The notes under the pieces: model-generated | Database searches by the model: none | What the model saw: the letters and a program-made list of their open reading frames with translations, nothing else | Told to the model about the DNA's origin: nothing | From: Bacteroidota bacterium | GTDB taxonomy: Bacteria > Bacteroidota > Bacteroidia > Chitinophagales > Chitinophagaceae | Assembly (NCBI GenBank): GCA_018267625.1 | Contig: JAFDYC010000103.1 | Location: 1 to 41,672 of the forward strand | DNA length: 41,672 nucleotides | Direction: 5' to 3' | Made by a program: the position numbers and the translations under genes | In this document: one piece after another, positions 8,739 to 16,975 of the stretch | How positions within the stretch are numbered: position 1 is the stretch's first letter | Layout: each line of letters starts with the position of its first letter

Positions 8739-11003
8739 TTATTCATCAATAGACTCTAATCGTTCCACCTTCATGACTCCTTCCAGTTCATTGAGTTTAT
8801 GGTTCAGTACATCCAGTTCATTCCGGTCATGGACAAAGACTTTAATGGTGCCTTCGAAGACGCCGTCTTTAGAATCAATACTGAGGGAGCGCATGTTCAT
8901 CTGTAGTTCACCGGAAATAACGCTGGTTATTTTCTGTACTACACCTACATCGTCCAGGCCCGTGATTCGCAGGCCGCTGAGGAAGGCAAGTTCCTTATTG
9001 ACCGCCCATTTCGTACGCACAATCCGGTGTGCAAAGTTGGCCAGCAACTGGGCTGCATTCGGGCAGTCTGTTCGGTGGATTTTCAGCCCTTCACCGGTAG
9101 TTACATAGCCAAACACATCGTCACCCGGAATGGGTTGGCAACATTTCGCAATCGAATATTGAATCTTATCAGAGCTTTCGCCGAAGATGATGAGTTCAGT
9201 GTCCTTATTGGGTTTTAATCCCGGTTTGGGTGCTTCTTCGCCTTGCTTCAAATCCGCGCGGCCTTCCCGGGAGCGGGGCATAAGCCGATCACCAATCACT
9301 TCAAAATGCTCTTTTAGCTCACGGATATCAATGGCACCGACCGCTACGCCATAATACAGGTCGAGCATGGATTGTACTTTAAAAAACAAGCACAGTTCAT
9401 TGATGTTGGAAGGGCTTAACTCCACGCCCAGGTGCGAAAGTTTACGCTGCAACATAGCCTTCCCTTCTTCGCCAATCATTCGTTTTTCCTCCTTGAGGTA
9501 ATACTTGATTCGGCTCTTGGCTTTTCCTGTGGTTACAAAACTCAGCCAGTCTTCATTTGGGTGTTGCTTGGCGGAAGTGATGACCTCAACCTGATCGCCG
9601 CTTTTCAGCACATGACTCAAAGGCACCAGCTTGTGGTTCACTTTAGCACCAATGCATCGTGCTCCAAGTTGCGAGTGGACATCGAAGGCAAAATCTAGTG
9701 CCGTGGCGCCTTTTGGCAGCACTCGTAGTTCGCCTTTGGGAGTGTACAGATAGATTTCTTCTGTAAATACCTCCAGCTTGAAATCAGACAAGAAATCCAG
9801 AGTATCTGTTTCTGGGTTGGATAAAATTTCGCGGATGTGGCGTAGAAAATGATCCAGCTTACTTTCCTGAGCGGCTTGTGGCCCGGTTGCTCCTTCCTTG
9901 TATTTCCAGTGGGCAGCTAATCCTTTTTCGGCAATTTCATTCATTCGCCGGCTGCGGATTTGCACTTCGACCCAGCGGCCTGCGGGACCCATAACGGTAG
10001 TGTGCAAAGCTTCATAGCCGTTACCCTTTGGCACCGAAATCCAGTCGCGCAGGCGCTCCGTAGAGGGACGGTAGAAATTGGTGATGATGGAATAAACCTT
10101 CCAGCAGTCCGACTTTTCCTGTTCTAATGGAGAATTGAGAATGATACGGATAGCGAAGATGTCATACACTTCCTCGAAGCTTACATGCTTGGTGCGCATC
10201 TTTTCCCAAATGGAATGGATGGCTTTGGGGCGACCATGAATTTCAAAATCAAAGCCTGCCTGTTCCAGTTCTTCTTTCAGTGGCTTGATGAATTCATTGA
10301 TATAACGGGTGCGTTCTCGTTTCGTTTCTTTCAGGCCCCGGCTGATTTCCATATACACCTCTGGCTGCGTGTATTTAAGTGCCAGGTCTTCAAGCTCACT
10401 TTTGATTTCATAAAGTCCCAGGCGGTGTGCGAGGGGCGAATAGATATAGGTTGTCTCACTGGAAATCTTGAGTTGTTTGTCGCGGCTCATGCTGTCCATC
10501 GTGCGCATGTTGTGCAGCCGGTCCGCAAGCTTGATTAAAATGACCCTCGGGTCATCTACCAGAGTCAGGAGGATCTTTCGGAAGTTCTCGGCCTGAATTG
10601 TGGTGTTCGCTTTCAGGTCCACCACATTGCTGATTTTGGTGAGTCCGTCAATGATCCGGGCGCATTGTTCGCCAAATCCTTCCCCGATATCTTCCAAAGT
10701 CAGCTCGGTGTCTTCAACCACATCATGCAGCAAAGCACAGACTGCGCTGGTGACCCCTAATCCTATTTCTGCAACTACTATCTGGGCCACAGCCAGAGGA
10801 TGCAATATGTAAGGCTCACCGCTTTTACGGCGGGTTTCTTTATGAGCATCTGCAGCCAGCTCAAATGCACGACGCAGCGTACTTCGGTCGCCCTTTTTTA
10901 TCTTTTGTTTGAGGGCCCGAAGCAGGGCGCGATATTCCCGCAGGATAAGTCGTTTTTCCTGTTCTTCCTTGCTGTCCTGTGGTAGTTGCGTAGCCGCTTG
11001 CAT
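8739..11003 (-). CDS. Bifunctional (p)ppGpp synthetase/hydrolase (Rel/SpoT)
   Basis: The protein controls the stringent response by making and degrading (p)ppGpp. The 754 residues have the long RSH layout. An N-terminal HD hydrolase domain keeps its metal residues (His68 in ILHPLA, His93-Asp94 in LLHDVVED). The synthetase domain covers roughly residues 230-370, with GRPK, YDIFAIRI and GYEALHTTV. A TGS domain (YLYTPKGELRVLPKGATALDFAF) follows, then a cysteine-containing segment (CCQPIPGDDVFGYVT) and a C-terminal ACT domain. The intact HD pair argues for hydrolase activity, and the synthetase motifs also look intact. It is divergent from the thioesterase gene. Whether it is the only RSH in the genome cannot be seen. 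Confidence 0.96.
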   Translation of the reverse strand: MQAATQLPQDSKEEQEKRLILREYRALLRALKQKIKKGDRSTLRRAFELAADAHKETRRKSGEPYILHPLAVAQIVVAEIGLGVTSAVCALLHDVVEDTELTLEDIGEGFGEQCARIIDGLTKISNVVDLKANTTIQAENFRKILLTLVDDPRVILIKLADRLHNMRTMDSMSRDKQLKISSETTYIYSPLAHRLGLYEIKSELEDLALKYTQPEVYMEISRGLKETKRERTRYINEFIKPLKEELEQAGFDFEIHGRPKAIHSIWEKMRTKHVSFEEVYDIFAIRIILNSPLEQEKSDCWKVYSIITNFYRPSTERLRDWISVPKGNGYEALHTTVMGPAGRWVEVQIRSRRMNEIAEKGLAAHWKYKEGATGPQAAQESKLDHFLRHIREILSNPETDTLDFLSDFKLEVFTEEIYLYTPKGELRVLPKGATALDFAFDVHSQLGARCIGAKVNHKLVPLSHVLKSGDQVEVITSAKQHPNEDWLSFVTTGKAKSRIKYYLKEEKRMIGEEGKAMLQRKLSHLGVELSPSNINELCLFFKVQSMLDLYYGVAVGAIDIRELKEHFEVIGDRLMPRSREGRADLKQGEEAPKPGLKPNKDTELIIFGESSDKIQYSIAKCCQPIPGDDVFGYVTTGEGLKIHRTDCPNAAQLLANFAHRIVRTKWAVNKELAFLSGLRITGLDDVGVVQKITSVISGELQMNMRSLSIDSKDGVFEGTIKVFVHDRNELDVLNHKLNELEGVMKVERLESIDE

Positions 11004-11016
11004 AAATCTGTTCCGT

Positions 11017-11024
11017 CAAAATTA
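11017..11024 (-). promoter_or_regulatory. -7 element (TAATTTTG) for rel/spoT
   Basis: TAATTTTG on the minus strand matches TAnnTTTG and ends 13 bases before the rel start codon, implying a very short leader. No -33 TTG is seen. Confidence 0.45.
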
Positions 11025-11088
11025 CCGGTCATGGAATGTACGAATTAGCCTGAGCCTCTACCTTAAGGGCAGGCTAAAACGGGAGTCC

Positions 11089-11096
11089 TACTTTTG
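11089..11096 (+). promoter_or_regulatory. -7 element (TACTTTTG) for the thioesterase gene
   Basis: An exact TAnnTTTG match whose last base is only 6 bases before the ATG at 11103, so transcription would begin at or next to the start codon. It also overlaps an in-frame TTG at 11094, making that codon unlikely as the start. Confidence 0.45.
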
Positions 11097-11102
11097 AATT
11101 TC

Positions 11103-11513
11103 ATGTATCACTCCGAAACAAAAATCCGGGTTCGTTATGGCGAAACCGACCAGATGGGGTTCCTCTATTATGGGCACTATGCCTTGTACTATGAAGTAGG
11201 ACGGGCTGAAGCCATCCGGCAATTAGGATTCAGCTATAAGGAGCTTGAAGCTATGGGTATTCACATGCCGGTCATCGAGCTTCAGGCTAAGTACCTGCGC
11301 CCTGCTCTTTATGATGACCTAATCACCGTGCGCACTACACTCAGAGAACTGCCAACAGGCCCGAAAATCCAGTTTCATTCAGAACTGTTCAACGAAGCAG
11401 GCGCCTTGCTCAACAAAGGCCTGACGACACTGGTCTTCTATGACCCGGAAGCAAAAGTGAAAGTGCCGATGCACGAAGAATTGAGAAAAAGACTCGAAGG
11501 ATTTTTCAAATAA
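11103..11513 (+). CDS. YbgC/FadM-type acyl-CoA thioesterase (hotdog fold)
   Basis: The product has 136 residues from the ATG at 11103. The 4HBT/YbgC pattern is present: RVRYGETDQMGFLYYGHY with the catalytic Asp16, then YYEVGRAEAIRQLG, and the later ELQAKYLRPALYDD and LLNKGLTTLVF. Such enzymes hydrolyse acyl-CoA or acyl-ACP thioesters in the cytoplasm; many Bacteroidota carry one. It opens the plus-strand run, with cinA starting 45 bases after its stop. The exact acyl substrate cannot be read from sequence. Confidence 0.92.
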   Translation: MYHSETKIRVRYGETDQMGFLYYGHYALYYEVGRAEAIRQLGFSYKELEAMGIHMPVIELQAKYLRPALYDDLITVRTTLRELPTGPKIQFHSELFNEAGALLNKGLTTLVFYDPEAKVKVPMHEELRKRLEGFFK

Positions 11514-11558
11514 TAGAATGCCGCAACAGCCAGGCTCTATCAGAAACTTTTACCAGAA

Positions 11559-12803
11559 GTGATACAGAAAGCAACCATCATTACTATAGGGGATGAATTG
11601 CTCATTGGCCAGGTGATTGATACTAATTCGGCCTGGATGGCCACCCATCTCAATCAACTATGCATCGAAATTTCCCGTCGGATTGCCATTGCCGATGATG
11701 CCGCAGCTATTCAGGCAGCACTGGACGAAGAGTTGCCCCGTAATGACCTCCTCTTACTCACGGGCGGGCTTGGCCCTACCGCAGACGACATCACCAAGCC
11801 GGTGCTTGCTGAATATTTCGGAGGCAAAATGGTAGAAAACGAAGTGGTGTTGGCGCATGTCAAGGAAATATTCAATCGTAATAATCGCCCCATGCTGGAA
11901 ACAAACCTTCACCAGGCCTGGGTGCCGGAAAGCTGTGAAGTGCTCTTTAATAAACGAGGTACTGCACCCGGAATGTGGTTTTCAAAAGAAGGAAAGGTTG
12001 TCGTGTCTATGCCCGGGGTGCCTTACGAAATGATGTATCTCATGGAAGCAGAGGTCTTGCCCCGGCTGCAACAATTAGGCAGTGACGGGCACATTGCGTA
12101 CCGCAATATCATCACCGCAGGCGAAGGAGAAAGTTTCGTTGCTGAGCGCATAAAGGATCTTGAAACCGCATTGCCGAAACACATCCACCTGGCGTACCTC
12201 CCTCAATCGGGTATGTTGCGTTTGCGGCTGAGCGGGAAAGCAAGGGATGCAAAAAAATTATCTGAAGAACTGAATCAGGCACAGGCAGCATTTGCTCAAC
12301 GCCTGGAAAACATCTGCCTCAGCCTTGAAGACGAGCCATTGGAATCGATTTTGGGAAAAGCATTGGTGGAAAAGAAATGGATGTTGGGCCTGGCAGAAAG
12401 CTGTACGGGCGGCTATATAGCACACCGCATCACCCAAATTGCCGGCGCTTCTAAATATTTCAGTGGCAGTATCGTCTGCTATCAAAATGAAGTCAAACAA
12501 AAACAACTCGGAGTTCAGGCAGAGAGCATACAGCAATACGATGTTGTGAGTGAAGCAGTGGCTATGGAAATGGCAGAGGGGGCAAGAAAAGCATTAGGCA
12601 GCGATATTGGCTTTGGCATCACGGGCATGCTCAGTGGGCATACGGATCGCAGCCCTCAGGGGAAGGTATGTATGGCCGTATGCCGGGAAGGAAAACAATG
12701 CAGCAAGAGCTTCCAGTTTTATCAAGACAGAATCCGAAATAAAGAACTGGCAGCCAACCATGCCCTGGTGTTAATTTGGAAATTCATCAAAGGGAAAATC
12801 TGA
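11559..12803 (+). CDS. cinA: CinA-family protein (MoCF-binding domain + PncC amidohydrolase)
   Basis: The 414-residue protein starts with GTG at 11559; the sequence IQKATIITIGDELLIGQVIDTNS is the standard N-terminus of the family, which supports this codon. The N-terminal molybdopterin-binding-like domain shows LLTGGLGPTADDITK and GTAPGM. The C-terminal domain (about 255-414) carries the nicotinamide-nucleotide amidase signature LAESCTGGYIAHRIT and GSIVCYQNEVK. Related proteins deamidate NMN to NaMN in pyridine-nucleotide salvage and have ADP-ribose pyrophosphatase activity in the N-domain. The competence role implied by the name is historical. aroK follows by 33 bases. Confidence 0.95.
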   Translation: MIQKATIITIGDELLIGQVIDTNSAWMATHLNQLCIEISRRIAIADDAAAIQAALDEELPRNDLLLLTGGLGPTADDITKPVLAEYFGGKMVENEVVLAHVKEIFNRNNRPMLETNLHQAWVPESCEVLFNKRGTAPGMWFSKEGKVVVSMPGVPYEMMYLMEAEVLPRLQQLGSDGHIAYRNIITAGEGESFVAERIKDLETALPKHIHLAYLPQSGMLRLRLSGKARDAKKLSEELNQAQAAFAQRLENICLSLEDEPLESILGKALVEKKWMLGLAESCTGGYIAHRITQIAGASKYFSGSIVCYQNEVKQKQLGVQAESIQQYDVVSEAVAMEMAEGARKALGSDIGFGITGMLSGHTDRSPQGKVCMAVCREGKQCSKSFQFYQDRIRNKELAANHALVLIWKFIKGKI

Positions 12804-12836
12804 CCATTAAAAAACGGCCCTAAGCATCTAGTGCGA

Positions 12837-13355
12837 ATGAATCTTCTCTTCCTAATTGGTATGCCGGGCGTAGGTAAAAGCTTTTGGGGGAAGGTTTGGG
12901 CCAGGCAGCATAGCTGGAGCTTCCTCGACCTTGATGAGCAAATCTGCGCCTATGCCGGACGGAGCATTTCTGAAATATTTGCCTCAGTAGGAGAAGAAGG
13001 ATTCCGGCTAATTGAGTCTCATGTATTGGAAGCCTGCATCCGGGGAACCGGAAGAGTAAAAACAATCGTGGCTGTTGGCGGGGGCTGCCCATGCCTGCCG
13101 GAAAATCTTTCGTTGATGCAAGATGCCGGATGCCTAATATGGCTTAGAGCAAAAACCAAAACTCTATTACGCCAGTTGCGCCAGTCTGACGAGCAACGTC
13201 CCCTCCTCGGTGAGCTTTCCGAGTCCGTGCTAGAAGCCTTGGAAGCAGAACGAAAAATCATTTATCAGGCAGCATCCATCCAAATCGAAGTAGAGAAGAT
13301 TCACGAGGATACCTTTGCGCAAATCTTGAAAGCATGTACAAACCTGCGCTCCTAG
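12837..13355 (+). CDS. aroK: Shikimate kinase
   Basis: AroK phosphorylates shikimate with ATP in aromatic amino acid synthesis. The ATG at 12837 gives 172 residues, the normal size; a GTG two codons earlier is possible. The P-loop GMPGVGKS is at residues 8-15, followed by FLDLDEQI (shikimate-binding Asp), FRLIES, VAVGGGCPC (Gly-rich shikimate loop), and the lid arginine in EQRPLL. The stop overlaps the start of the DUF423 gene by 22 bases, so translational coupling is likely. Confidence 0.93.
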   Translation: MNLLFLIGMPGVGKSFWGKVWARQHSWSFLDLDEQICAYAGRSISEIFASVGEEGFRLIESHVLEACIRGTGRVKTIVAVGGGCPCLPENLSLMQDAGCLIWLRAKTKTLLRQLRQSDEQRPLLGELSESVLEALEAERKIIYQAASIQIEVEKIHEDTFAQILKACTNLRS

Positions 13356-13723
13356 CAGGCTGTTTCTTCGCTGGGCTTGCCGTCGTGTTGGGCGCATTTG
13401 GCGCACATGCACTGAAAGCCCAGTTAGACCCACAGCAACTGGCGATTTACGAAAAAGGCGTCACCTATCAGTTCTATCATAGCCTGGCCTTGCTGGCCGT
13501 GGGCATTCTTTTCAGCAGTATTCCTGTTGCAGGTTTACGCTGGGCATCCTGGCTGTTTGTTGCCGGTATCATTCTGTTTTCAGGTTCACTATACTTACTG
13601 GCTATTTTGCTGAGCAAGGGCGTGAGCATCGGCCCTGCGGGTATCATCACACCTATTGGTGGGCTTTGTTTTATTAGCGGCTGGTTGCTGCTATTGTTGT
13701 CCATCCTAAAAAAGGCAATGTAG
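13334..13723 (+). CDS. DUF423 (YgdD/TMEM256-like) small membrane protein
   Basis: A 129-residue integral membrane protein with about four transmembrane helices. It shows the family pattern: an N-terminal AGCFFAGLAVVLGAFGAHAL, then YEKGVTYQFYHSLALL, and a C-terminal GPAGIITPIGGLCFISGWL. DUF423/YgdD proteins occur in many bacteria and in mitochondria-bearing eukaryotes without an agreed function. Its start lies inside aroK (22-base overlap) and the deacetylase gene begins 2 bases after its stop, so it belongs to the same transcript. Confidence 0.9.
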   Translation: MYKPALLAGCFFAGLAVVLGAFGAHALKAQLDPQQLAIYEKGVTYQFYHSLALLAVGILFSSIPVAGLRWASWLFVAGIILFSGSLYLLAILLSKGVSIGPAGIITPIGGLCFISGWLLLLLSILKKAM

Positions 13724-13725
13724 CC

Positions 13726-14496
13726 ATGCGCCCCTTTGTTCTCGTCCGCGATGCGGCTGTAATAGTTGCCATCATACTACTCATCGGCATTGCCCGGGAA
13801 TGGCACGAATGGTGGTGGATCCTGGTGATGCTGGGCATCTACCTTTTCATCCTGGCCATGGGTGCCCTTTTTATCCGGCTCAATTTTTTCATTCAGTCCC
13901 GAAATCATGGCGCAAGAAACGCCCAACAGATTGCACTCTCCTTTGATGACGGGCCGGCTTCATTCACTTCCGAAATACTTGAGGTGCTGAAAAAGGAAGC
14001 CGTACCCGCTGCTTTTTTCAGCATCGGAAAACATGCAGAAGCCGCGCCCGACATGGTAAAGCGGTGGCATGATGAAGGCCATATTATTGGCAACCATAGT
14101 TATGAACATGGGTTTGGCTTCGATTGGAAAAACAGGAATAAGATGGCTGAGGAAATAAGCCGCACCAATGCCTACCTCAAGCAAATTATTGGCCGTGCTC
14201 CGCGCCTGTTTCGCCCACCCTTTGGGGTCACCAATCCGGAATTGTCGCATGCCGTGAATCTGACCCAAATGCAAACAGTGGGATGGAGCCTGCGATCGTT
14301 CGACACTTCTTCCCGTAATGCGGATGCTTTGCTGAAAAAGCTTTTGAAAAAAGTTCGTGGCGGAGACATCATCCTATTGCACGATAATGTGGCATATACC
14401 GCTTCCATTTTAACAGCCTTCATTCAGGGCTGCCGGGAAAAGGGCTATACTTTCGTCCGCCTTGATAAACTGCTCGGTGTTGATGCCTATGCGTAA
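13726..14496 (+). CDS. Polysaccharide deacetylase family protein (NodB-like), membrane anchored
   Basis: The 256-residue protein has two hydrophobic N-terminal helices (about residues 8-25 and 28-55) followed by a NodB-type carbohydrate esterase 4 domain. Visible motifs are LSFDDGP (catalytic base Asp and metal Asp), IIGNHSYEHG (metal histidines), LFRPPFG, and a late DIILLHDN. This predicts a metal-dependent N- or O-deacetylase acting on an envelope glycan from the inner membrane. The gene is sandwiched between DUF423 (2 bases) and a LolA-like gene (14-base overlap), which suggests an envelope-lipid or pigment-related substrate instead of chitin. The substrate is inferred only. Confidence 0.9.
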   Translation: MRPFVLVRDAAVIVAIILLIGIAREWHEWWWILVMLGIYLFILAMGALFIRLNFFIQSRNHGARNAQQIALSFDDGPASFTSEILEVLKKEAVPAAFFSIGKHAEAAPDMVKRWHDEGHIIGNHSYEHGFGFDWKNRNKMAEEISRTNAYLKQIIGRAPRLFRPPFGVTNPELSHAVNLTQMQTVGWSLRSFDTSSRNADALLKKLLKKVRGGDIILLHDNVAYTASILTAFIQGCREKGYTFVRLDKLLGVDAYA

Positions 14497-15124
14497 TCTC
14501 TTTTTATGCCTGTTACTTTGCTGCCTTTTTTCGGAATCCCAGGCACAGCCCAAAGGGTTTCACCCTGTTGAAAATACGGCTGCCCTACAGGCTTCTCTGC
14601 AAAAGGCAACCTCATCATTGCAAAGTATTTCCTGTGATTTTTCACAGGATAAGCATCTGGCCATGCTGAGCGACAAAATCAAATCAAAGGGTAAGTTTTA
14701 CTACAAGCGTGCGGACAAAGTGCGTATTGAATACACCGCTCCTTTTCATTACCTGGTGGTGATGAATGGTGGGCAAATGCTGGTGAAAGACGAACAAAAA
14801 AGCACCCGTATCAACACCCGGAGCAGTAAAACCATGCAATCGGTCAACCGAGTGATGCTAGACTGCATGCGGGGCACCGTATTCAGCAATCCGGACTTTG
14901 TAGTTCGTGCATTTGAGAATGGCAAACAATACCTGCTGCAAATGACACCGGCGCATGATGCAATGCGAAAATTGTTTGATGAAATTGATGTGTTTCTGAA
15001 CCGAAATAACTATGATGTTGAGCGCCTGAATCTGAAAGAACCAGGGGGCGATTTTACTGAAATGAATTTCTCGAGCAGCCTGCATAATACAGCCTTGAAT
15101 GATGCGCTTTTTAAGTTGCGTTAG
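14483..15124 (+). CDS. LolA-like periplasmic lipoprotein/lipid carrier
   Basis: The start chosen is the ATG at 14483 (213 residues; 14489 is equally possible). A start at 14462 would bury the signal peptide RNLFLCLLLCCLFSESQAQ. After cleavage, the mature protein has LolA features: SISCDFSQDKHLAML (the F-x-Q-x-K stretch after the first helix), SKGKFYYKRADKVRIEYTAPF, and repeated beta strands. LolA shuttles lipoproteins across the periplasm; LolA-like proteins in aryl-polyene and flexirubin clusters are thought to carry a lipid product. This copy overlaps both neighbours (14 and 26 bases), so it probably serves the local pathway and is not the housekeeping LolA. Confidence 0.85.
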   Translation: MPMRNLFLCLLLCCLFSESQAQPKGFHPVENTAALQASLQKATSSLQSISCDFSQDKHLAMLSDKIKSKGKFYYKRADKVRIEYTAPFHYLVVMNGGQMLVKDEQKSTRINTRSSKTMQSVNRVMLDCMRGTVFSNPDFVVRAFENGKQYLLQMTPAHDAMRKLFDEIDVFLNRNNYDVERLNLKEPGGDFTEMNFSSSLHNTALNDALFKLR

Positions 15125-15770
15125 CCCCATAATTCTGATTGCTCTCTTTCTGTTTTCGAGCTGCAATCCAAGCTATTTTCTAACAAAAAAAAGGCTACAT
15201 ACCTCAGAAATTTCTCTGAAAGAAATAAGCTTTTGCCATGCAGCACCAAGCCAACAAGCCTGGTACCGCTGCTTGGTGAATGGGAAGATATTATTCAAGA
15301 ATATTCACCTTTCCGGATTACTCCTGCTGAAATACGACAGCAACTCACATACTACCCGTGCAGTATTCACCAATGAACTGGGATATACATTTTTCGATTT
15401 CAGCCTCTGGTGCCCCGACTCATTTACCGTGCATCGCATGATGCCGCAATTCGACAAGCCCTACCTGATTCATGCCCTGCGCCAGGATATTCAATTGCTG
15501 CTGGGCATGGCACAGCCTCCGTTCAGTTCCAGCCAGATTAGCGACACATTGGTTTATGAGGCTGGTTCAATGGGTGACCAGGCATACTTTTTTATCAATA
15601 AAAATTCGGGTAAAATTTTACATACGGACGTAGTGGCTAAAAACCACCTTAAAGCCCGGATTCAAACAACTCCTGCTATGAGCCCCGGGCATTTACCTGA
15701 TAGTTTTGCCGTTGCCCACCTGAAGACTAACTTCCGCATCGAGGCTAAAAAAATGGAGCATGAGGAATGA
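15099..15770 (+). CDS. Outer-envelope lipoprotein, DUF3261-like
   Basis: A 223-residue protein with a lipoprotein signal: hydrophobic SPIILIALFLF and lipobox FSSC around residue 22. The mature part is mostly beta-predicted (GLLLLKYDSNSHTTRAVFTNELGYTFFDFSL), with a helical middle that may contact a membrane (LIHALRQDIQLLLGMAQPP). The layout and context resemble DUF3261 lipoproteins of aryl-polyene clusters, but I cannot confirm membership by eye. It overlaps the LolA-like gene upstream by 26 bases and the dehydratase downstream by 11, so the three are expected to be made together. A role in handing a lipid to the outer membrane is inference. Confidence 0.8.
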   Translation: MMRFLSCVSPIILIALFLFSSCNPSYFLTKKRLHTSEISLKEISFCHAAPSQQAWYRCLVNGKILFKNIHLSGLLLLKYDSNSHTTRAVFTNELGYTFFDFSLWCPDSFTVHRMMPQFDKPYLIHALRQDIQLLLGMAQPPFSSSQISDTLVYEAGSMGDQAYFFINKNSGKILHTDVVAKNHLKARIQTTPAMSPGHLPDSFAVAHLKTNFRIEAKKMEHEE

Positions 15771-16167
15771 CTTCTACGTTCTAAACAATTGGGAACAACA
15801 GCAAAACTCATTGAGTTGTCAGTTGTCTTTCGATATACAGCATCGAATTTTTGAAGGCCATTTTCCAGGCCATCCAATTGTTCCAGGCGTGTGTACCCTT
15901 GCCATCGTGAAGGAAGCTTTGGAATCAGCACTCGGTAAAAACCTAATGCTGCATGAATCTTCTGTCATCAAATTCCTGGGATTAATTCATCCAGACAGTC
16001 GGCCTATACTTGACCTGAACTGGGACGAACAGGAGAAATATATTCAGGTAACAGCCCGTTTGCAAGAAGGCGGAAATATGCTGTTCAAACTCGTTGGAAA
16101 ATATATACCGATGCAAGCTTCAGGCCAACCTGAGCTACGAGCTTCTTTACAGAAAAACAAGGAGTGA
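15760..16167 (+). CDS. FabZ-fold 3-hydroxyacyl-ACP dehydratase-like protein
   Basis: The 135-residue protein has the hotdog dehydratase signature FEGHFPGHPIVPGV, with the catalytic His, and a following helix TLAIVKEALE that normally carries the catalytic acid (Glu). Members dehydrate 3-hydroxyacyl-ACP to trans-2-enoyl-ACP. The short, diverged form matches the accessory dehydratases of polyene clusters (ApeI/ApeP-like) better than housekeeping FabZ, which has a longer conserved core. It is the last gene of the plus-strand run, overlapping the lipoprotein gene by 11 bases and converging on iscX. No ketosynthase or acyl carrier protein gene is in the window. Confidence 0.85.
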   Translation: MRNDFYVLNNWEQQQNSLSCQLSFDIQHRIFEGHFPGHPIVPGVCTLAIVKEALESALGKNLMLHESSVIKFLGLIHPDSRPILDLNWDEQEKYIQVTARLQEGGNMLFKLVGKYIPMQASGQPELRASLQKNKE

Positions 16168-16202
16168 CCAGCAAGGTTCATCGGGTACAATTGGCCATAG
16201 GC

Positions 16203-16433
16203 TTACTGATTATCGCGCCATTCATACACCCAGTCACTCTGAATCATCTCCAGATGTCCTTCGTTGCTTTCTTCTCTTTTTCCGGCAAAGCCCGGAATCT
16301 GTAGCACCCATTCCAGGAGGTCGGTAAAGCGGATTCGGTATATCTGGCTTTCGCCAAAATCAGCTCCAAATCGTTCGTATAGCTTCTGGGCGATGTCTTC
16401 GTGGTCGCTCCAGTGAATCGGCGGTTCGTACAT
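16203..16433 (-). CDS. iscX: IscX-like Fe-S assembly protein
   Basis: A 76-residue acidic protein matching the IscX family: an N-terminal IHWSDHEDIAQKLYERFG, the central RIRFTDLLEWVLQIPGF, and the tail SNEGHLEMIQSDWVYEW. IscX (YfhJ) binds iron and the cysteine desulfurase IscS and tunes Fe-S cluster assembly. It lies downstream of a [2Fe-2S] ferredoxin gene on the same strand with a 149-base gap. That is the fdx-iscX order found at the tail of proteobacterial isc operons, but no iscS, iscU or hsc gene is present here. Confidence 0.88.
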   Translation of the reverse strand: MYEPPIHWSDHEDIAQKLYERFGADFGESQIYRIRFTDLLEWVLQIPGFAGKREESNEGHLEMIQSDWVYEWRDNQ

Positions 16434-16582
16434 AAGTTCAGGACTGGATAAACAGATCGTAAAGGGGGTGTTCCGAAGTAAAATTCGTTGTGTTTAGGAC
16501 ATTGTTTTTCTTAAATGCCTGCTGATTTTCCTAAAGAAAAACGGAAGCATCCGATTTTATAAATGACGGTTGGCCACAATTT

Positions 16583-16921
16583 CTATTCACCATGCAGCAG
16601 GCTCTGGTCGGGGATCGTTACTGTAATTTCCCCACTTCCTCCGGGCTCCAGCACACACTGGCATGCCAGGCGGGAATTGAGCTTAGGGTTGCGGGCCCGG
16701 TCAATAAAATCTTCCTCTCGGTCTGAAATTTCCGGTACAGAATCCGCTCCTTCTTCCAGATAGATATGGCAAGTGCTGCAGCCGCAAACCATACCGCAAT
16801 TATGGTGTAGTTCTATTCCGTTTTCTTCGGCTACTTCTACCAGGTTCTGGTCGCCGGAAATATTATGAAGAGTGATGGGTTCAAGGCCTTTCTGCTCGAA
16901 CTTAAAATGAATCGTGTACAT
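16583..16921 (-). CDS. fdx: [2Fe-2S] ferredoxin, adrenodoxin/ISC type
   Basis: From the ATG at 16921 the protein has 112 residues. A longer frame from 16975 adds 18 residues with no family match and was rejected. The cluster ligands fit the adrenodoxin pattern CX5CX2C: Cys42, Cys48, Cys51, with the fourth at Cys87 in LACQC. There are extra cysteines at 46 and 89. The EIxDREEDFIDRA segment between ligands is typical of ISC-type ferredoxins, which feed electrons to Fe-S cluster assembly. It sits between the DUF2520 gene (54 bases upstream) and iscX. Confidence 0.92.
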   Translation of the reverse strand: MYTIHFKFEQKGLEPITLHNISGDQNLVEVAEENGIELHHNCGMVCGCSTCHIYLEEGADSVPEISDREEDFIDRARNPKLNSRLACQCVLEPGGSGEITVTIPDQSLLHGE

Positions 16922-16975
16922 GAACTTGTAGCGCTTCCATAGCGCAAATTGAAACGGGGCCAAAGGTATGCCCAA

